Below the pieces are notes generated by a model, which was not told the DNA's origin, searched no databases, and worked only from the letters and a program-made list of their open reading frames with translations. From Actinomycetota bacterium (GTDB lineage Bacteria; Actinomycetota; Humimicrobiia; Humimicrobiales; Humimicrobiaceae): a stretch of 10,391 nucleotides of DNA. The DNA is taken from positions 1 through 10,391 of the forward strand of contig JADHVM010000025.1 of the NCBI GenBank assembly GCA_016783985.1, read 5' to 3'. Positions 7,310 to 10,391 of this stretch are shown in pieces (positions within the stretch are counted from its first letter, which is position 1; every line of letters starts with the position of its first letter). A program made the translations under genes and the position numbers.

Positions 7310-8572
7310 ATGTTTGAAAATAAAGACGATAATTTAATAGTAAAACTTCCTTTTGGATTTAGAGATATATTTCCTGTTGAAGCTGAAGAGAGAAAGATAA
7401 TAAGAGGGATAATCAGAAAGGAATTTGAGTTGTGGAATTACGGGGAAGTCAAAACTCCTGCTTTAGAATTTACAAAAAACATTGCTGCTGGAGTTGGAAA
7501 AGATTGGAAGAATAAATTAATTAGTTTTTTTGATACTGACGGTGATTTAATATCTTTAAGAGCTGATATGACAATTCCAATTGCCAGACTCGCGGGGATG
7601 AGATTAAAAAGAGAGCAGCTACCAGCAAGATTTTATTATTTTGCAAATTCTTTCAGACAATCTGGAATACAAAAAGGGACAAAGAGGGTTTACAATCAGG
7701 CAGGATTGGAGATTATTGGTTCTTCAAGTTTTGTATCAGATATAGAGGTTTTAACTATTTTAATTAATACATTAAGGAAATTAGGACTAAAAAATTTTAA
7801 AATAGGTATAGGGCATATCCAACTAATAGATGGATTATGCAGTTGGCTTAACCTCAGTAATCCGGATAGAGAGTTTATAAAAAATAATCTTGTTTTAAAT
7901 AATATGGTAGCAATTGAAGTTTTTTTAAACAATTTAAATAGGGAAAAAGCTAAGATATTTCTAAAGGCAATAAAGCCTGAGCAAGATATTAGAAAAATTG
8001 AGAGTTTGATTTCAAATATCATTGAAAAAAAGGTTAAAGAATGTTTTGATTATTTAAAAAAAGTGTATAATATCTTAGATCAACTGGGATACAGTAAATA
8101 TTTAATAATAGATCTAAGCATAATCAGGGAATTTAATTATTATACAGGATTGTTATTTGAGGTTTATTCTCCTAAAATAACTGATTTATTAGGTAGTGGC
8201 GGGAGATATGATGGGCTTATAAAGAAATTTGGCCTGGATGTACCTGCGACTGGATTTGCAATGGATATTGATTTAATACACAAATCTATTGGGCGTTCTA
8301 AATTAGATAGGACCAGAAGAAGAGTAAAAGCAATATTATTTGGGGATGTAAATAATTGCTTTAAATTAATTCAAATTGCAAATAAACTGCATGACAGCAA
8401 AATATCTGTACTGTTGTGTTTTGGTAAAGATGTTAATTTAGAAAAAATAGAAAAAGAAAAAAAATACAGTTATGTTTATAAAGTAGAATCTGACTTAAAG
8501 AACATTACTATTATAGATTTAAAAAATAATAAAAAGCAGTTAAAGAAAGTAAATGATTTTTTAAAAGATTAG
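7310..8572 (+). CDS. hisZ: ATP phosphoribosyltransferase regulatory subunit HisZ
   Basis: HisZ is a histidyl-tRNA synthetase paralogue. It lacks charging activity and joins the short HisG to form the allosteric first enzyme of histidine synthesis. The 420-residue protein has the class II synthetase fold: LPFGFRDIFP near the start, motif 2 region YYFANSFRQ (R116), QAGLEIIG, the HisRS-like NYYTGLLFE (277-284) and GSGGRYDGL. Motif 3 reads GFAMDIDLI (315-323), without the arginine that a working synthetase needs there. This, together with the adjacent short hisG, favours HisZ over HisS. A C-terminal segment of about 90 residues follows (RRRVKAILFGD onward), resembling a reduced anticodon-binding-like domain. 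AGAGGA at 7300-7305 is four bases from the ATG. The gene heads the his operon, with an extended -10 promoter upstream. A divergent HisS is the main alternative and is unlikely in this context. Confidence 0.9.
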   Translation: MFENKDDNLIVKLPFGFRDIFPVEAEERKIIRGIIRKEFELWNYGEVKTPALEFTKNIAAGVGKDWKNKLISFFDTDGDLISLRADMTIPIARLAGMRLKREQLPARFYYFANSFRQSGIQKGTKRVYNQAGLEIIGSSSFVSDIEVLTILINTLRKLGLKNFKIGIGHIQLIDGLCSWLNLSNPDREFIKNNLVLNNMVAIEVFLNNLNREKAKIFLKAIKPEQDIRKIESLISNIIEKKVKECFDYLKKVYNILDQLGYSKYLIIDLSIIREFNYYTGLLFEVYSPKITDLLGSGGRYDGLIKKFGLDVPATGFAMDIDLIHKSIGRSKLDRTRRRVKAILFGDVNNCFKLIQIANKLHDSKISVLLCFGKDVNLEKIEKEKKYSYVYKVESDLKNITIIDLKNNKKQLKKVNDFLKD

Positions 8573-8590
8573 AAATGGAATAAAATCAAA

Positions 8591-9238
8591 ATGAAATATA
8601 AGCTTAGCATAGTGATTCCAAAAGGTTATTTATTTAACGATTGTGTGAATATATTAAAAAGTGCCGGCTACGATATTAGTAATTTAAAAGAGGATAGTAG
8701 AAAACTTATTATATGTTCTGAGAAAGATTTAATAAGATATATTATAGCTCGCCCGATGGATGTTCCTGTATATGTCGAACATGGTGCTTGTGATATTGGG
8801 TTTGCAGGAAAAGATGTCCTTGAGGAAAAGGAAAGTAATGTATTAGAATTTTTAGATTTAAAGAGCGGGATATGTAGAGTAATAGTGGCAACCTTAAGGG
8901 AAGGTATTGAAAAAGTAAAAAACCACTATGAGCATTTTGGGTCAATAAAGGTTGCAACCAAATATCCTAATATTGCAAGGAAATTTTTTGATAAAAAAGG
9001 AATGCAGGTAGAAATAATTAAATTATATGGATCTGTTGAGCTTGCACCTCTGCTGGGTATTGCTGATGAAATACTGGATATAACAGCTACAGGAAGGACA
9101 CTTCGAGAAAATAATCTGGTTGAAATGGAAAGTGTTATGGTTTCAACTACCCGGCTTATAGTAAATGCAGTTAGCTATAGGTTAAAACATGAAGCAATAG
9201 ATGATTTCATTGGAGATATTCAAAAAGTGGAAAAATAG
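8591..9238 (+). CDS. hisG: ATP phosphoribosyltransferase catalytic subunit, short form
   Basis: HisG condenses ATP with PRPP to phosphoribosyl-ATP, the committed step of histidine synthesis. At 215 residues it is the short form without the C-terminal regulatory domain. Short HisG enzymes depend on HisZ, which is encoded 18 bases upstream. Family landmarks are the N-terminal IPKGYLF, DVPVYVEHGACDIGFAGKDV, VATKYPNIA, LYGSVELAPLLGIAD and the PRPP-binding loop DITATGRTL (163-171). The end LIVNAVSY is also typical. The first motif is usually PKGRL; here the arginine is tyrosine, a position that also varies in some other HisG proteins. The ribosome site is weak (GGA about 11 bases from the ATG), but the start fits the family N-terminus exactly. 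Translation is probably coupled to hisZ. Confidence 0.96.
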   Translation: MKYKLSIVIPKGYLFNDCVNILKSAGYDISNLKEDSRKLIICSEKDLIRYIIARPMDVPVYVEHGACDIGFAGKDVLEEKESNVLEFLDLKSGICRVIVATLREGIEKVKNHYEHFGSIKVATKYPNIARKFFDKKGMQVEIIKLYGSVELAPLLGIADEILDITATGRTLRENNLVEMESVMVSTTRLIVNAVSYRLKHEAIDDFIGDIQKVEK

Positions 9239-9341
9239 AATAAGTTATAAATTATATGGTTTTTTAGTATGATTGACAGGGTCGAAAAAATATTTAATAC
9301 AACACGATTACAAATTTATAAATATAATAGGAATGTAGGAA
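9239..9341. promoter_or_regulatory. Gap between hisG and hisB with unpaired promoter-like boxes
   Basis: This 103-base spacer occupies the place where hisD (and often hisC) usually lies. It holds a perfect TTGACA at 9273-9278 and a perfect TATAAT at 9323-9328. They are 44 bases apart and so cannot form one sigma-70 promoter. The best -10 for the TTGACA is poor at 16-17 bases (TAATAC at 9295, AATACA at 9296). A TATAAT-driven start would leave a leader of only about 7 bases before hisB. An internal promoter is possible but not supported well. AGGA at 9329-9332 is a fair ribosome site for hisB. Confidence 0.25.
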
Positions 9342-9926
9342 ATGAAAAGAAAAGAAAAAATAATTAGAAAAACTAAGGAAACTAATATTGAGCTAGAATT
9401 TAATCTGGATGGGAATGGCAGTACTAAAATAAAGACTCCTGTACCTTTTTTTAATCATGTTATTAAAAGTTTTGCAAAGCATGGAAGTTTTGATTTAAAA
9501 CTTATTGCAGATGGTGATATAGAAGTTGGGTGTCATCATTTAATAGAAGATATTGGGATTTGCCTGGGCAAGGCAATAGCAGGGTGTTTGGAAGATAAAA
9601 AGGGGATCAGGAGATTTGCGCACATAATACTGCCAATGGACGAGGCAGAAATTACTATTTCAATGGATATAGGGGGAAGGGCATATCTGAGATATAATGT
9701 TGATCTTGAATATGAAAAATTGGAGAATTTGGAAACTACAATAATTAAAGATTTTTTCCGATCATTGGTTAATAATAGTTTTATTAATCTTCATATTAAT
9801 AAGAATGTTGGCTTGGATTCTCATCATATAATTGAAGCAATATTTAAAGCTTTTGGAATAGTACTAAAAAGTGCAACCCGCATTGCTGGTACGGATAGCA
9901 TACCTTCAACCAAAGGTGTAATATAG
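9342..9926 (+). CDS. hisB: Imidazoleglycerol-phosphate dehydratase
   Basis: This enzyme dehydrates imidazole glycerol phosphate to imidazole acetol phosphate with a di-manganese centre. It is a stand-alone dehydratase of 194 residues, without the phosphatase domain fused in E. coli HisB. The paired histidine motifs are present in both halves: H39 and H47 in FFNHVIKSFAKHG, H65-H66-x-x-E69 in CHHLIED, H94 in RFAHIILPMDEAE, LH151, and H161-H162-x-x-E165 in DSHHIIEA. The C-terminus IPSTKGVI matches the family ending. Two usually acidic spots differ: the FLDH motif reads FFNH (N38), and the DDHH motif reads GCHH (G63, C64). The metal-binding histidines themselves are intact, so activity is expected. 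AGGA occurs at 9329-9332 and again immediately next to the ATG. hisH follows after four bases. Confidence 0.96.
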   Translation: MKRKEKIIRKTKETNIELEFNLDGNGSTKIKTPVPFFNHVIKSFAKHGSFDLKLIADGDIEVGCHHLIEDIGICLGKAIAGCLEDKKGIRRFAHIILPMDEAEITISMDIGGRAYLRYNVDLEYEKLENLETTIIKDFFRSLVNNSFINLHINKNVGLDSHHIIEAIFKAFGIVLKSATRIAGTDSIPSTKGVI

Positions 9927-9930
9927 CCCA

Positions 9931-10391
9931 ATGTACATAGTGATTATAAATTACAATATGGGCAATATTAAAAGCGTGGAAAATGCTTTTAGAAAAATAG
10001 GGGCTGAAATTAAAGTCACTAGTGATCCTGAAGTAATAAACAGATCATCTGCTATTGTTCTTCCTGGAGTAGGTGCTTTTAAGGATGCGATTAATAATTT
10101 AAAAGATTTAAAATTACTTGATGTAATAAAAGAAAATATAAATAAGAAATTGTTCTTAGGTATTTGCCTTGGAATGCAGCTTTTGTATGAGTATAGTATG
10201 GAAGATGGTAAAAGTTGCGGGCTTTCTATATTAAAAGGCTTTGTTGATAAAATACCATCGGTTGTAAAAGTTCCTCATATGGGGTGGAATCAAATAAAGA
10301 TTATAAATAAAAACAATAAGTTATTATCAGATATAGATAATGGTAAAAATTTTTATTTTATTCATTCATATCATATAATTCCTGAGAATAG
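9931..10391 (+). CDS. hisH: Imidazole glycerol phosphate synthase glutaminase subunit HisH (3' truncated by window edge)
   Basis: HisH hydrolyses glutamine and passes ammonia to HisF, which makes imidazole glycerol phosphate (HisB substrate) and AICAR. The visible 153 codons open with MYIVIINYNMGNIKSVENA, the class I amidotransferase start for this family. Next come the oxyanion motif PGVGAF (45-50), the nucleophile C79 in GICLGMQLL, then VPHMGWNQ and YFIHSYH (142-148). HisH proteins run to about 200 residues, so roughly 45-50 are missing. The catalytic histidine and glutamate (usually FHPEKS-like) lie beyond the edge. The ATG is four bases after the hisB stop, a spacing typical of coupled translation. 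A possible ribosome site AAAGGTG (9912-9918) lies inside hisB, rather far at 12 bases. No internal stop is seen up to the last base. hisA, hisF and hisI are the expected next genes. Confidence 0.95.
   Translation, partial: MYIVIINYNMGNIKSVENAFRKIGAEIKVTSDPEVINRSSAIVLPGVGAFKDAINNLKDLKLLDVIKENINKKLFLGICLGMQLLYEYSMEDGKSCGLSILKGFVDKIPSVVKVPHMGWNQIKIINKNNKLLSDIDNGKNFYFIHSYHIIPEN

Noticed and set aside
7310..8572. Histidyl-tRNA synthetase (HisS) as the identity of this gene
   Set aside because: The motif 3 arginine is missing and the gene is directly followed by a short hisG, the standard HisZ context.
9269..9364. A 31-codon ORF starting ATG at 9269 and overlapping the start of hisB, possibly a his leader peptide or hisD/hisC remnant
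   Set aside because: It has no ribosome site, no histidine codons and no recognisable similarity to HisD or HisC. It is lysine- and asparagine-rich, as chance ORFs are in AT-rich DNA.

Overview
The window is a compact, AT-rich stretch of bacterial chromosome. It has eight protein genes, all on the + strand, with no RNA genes, mobile elements or CRISPR seen. Codon use is strongly A/T-biased throughout (many AGA/AGG arginine and ATA isoleucine codons), and no gene stands out as recently transferred. The gene content suggests an anaerobic, AT-rich bacterium. It includes LarB of nickel-pincer cofactor synthesis, a B12-binding mutase-like protein, the two-subunit HisZ/short-HisG form of ATP phosphoribosyltransferase, and a DnaE-type replicase with a complete PHP metal site. 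A lineage such as Clostridia or Candidatus Atribacterota would fit, but this is an impression and not a taxonomic assignment.

Layout. (1) 1-648: 3' part of larB, whose N-terminus lies before the window. (2) 649-897: a 249-base AT-rich gap with several weak promoter-like hexamers and a perfect 16-base palindrome. (3) 898-4428: dnaE, complete. (4) 4463-5557 and 5581-7203: an opine-dehydrogenase-family enzyme with a TTG start, then a 540-residue protein with a divergent N-terminal cobalamin-binding-like domain and a mutase-like C-terminal region. The two are 23 bases apart and only 34 bases downstream of dnaE, so dnaE and this pair may share a transcript. (5) 7204-7309: a 106-base gap with a perfect extended -10 promoter (TGGTATAAT). 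(6) 7310 to the window end: a histidine operon, hisZ-hisG-hisB-hisH, with hisH cut by the window edge. hisD and hisC, often found between hisG and hisB, are absent here. A 103-base non-coding gap sits in that place.

How the genes work together. HisZ and HisG form the first enzyme of histidine synthesis. HisB dehydrates imidazole glycerol phosphate, and HisH supplies ammonia to HisF, which is expected downstream. DnaE is the replicative polymerase subunit. The least understood part is the opine-dehydrogenase/B12-protein pair. Its tight spacing suggests one small metabolic module, perhaps carbon-skeleton rearrangement of an amino acid coupled to an NAD(P)H-dependent amine or keto-acid step. The substrate cannot be read from the sequence. 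This pair is the best candidate for an undescribed system in the window.
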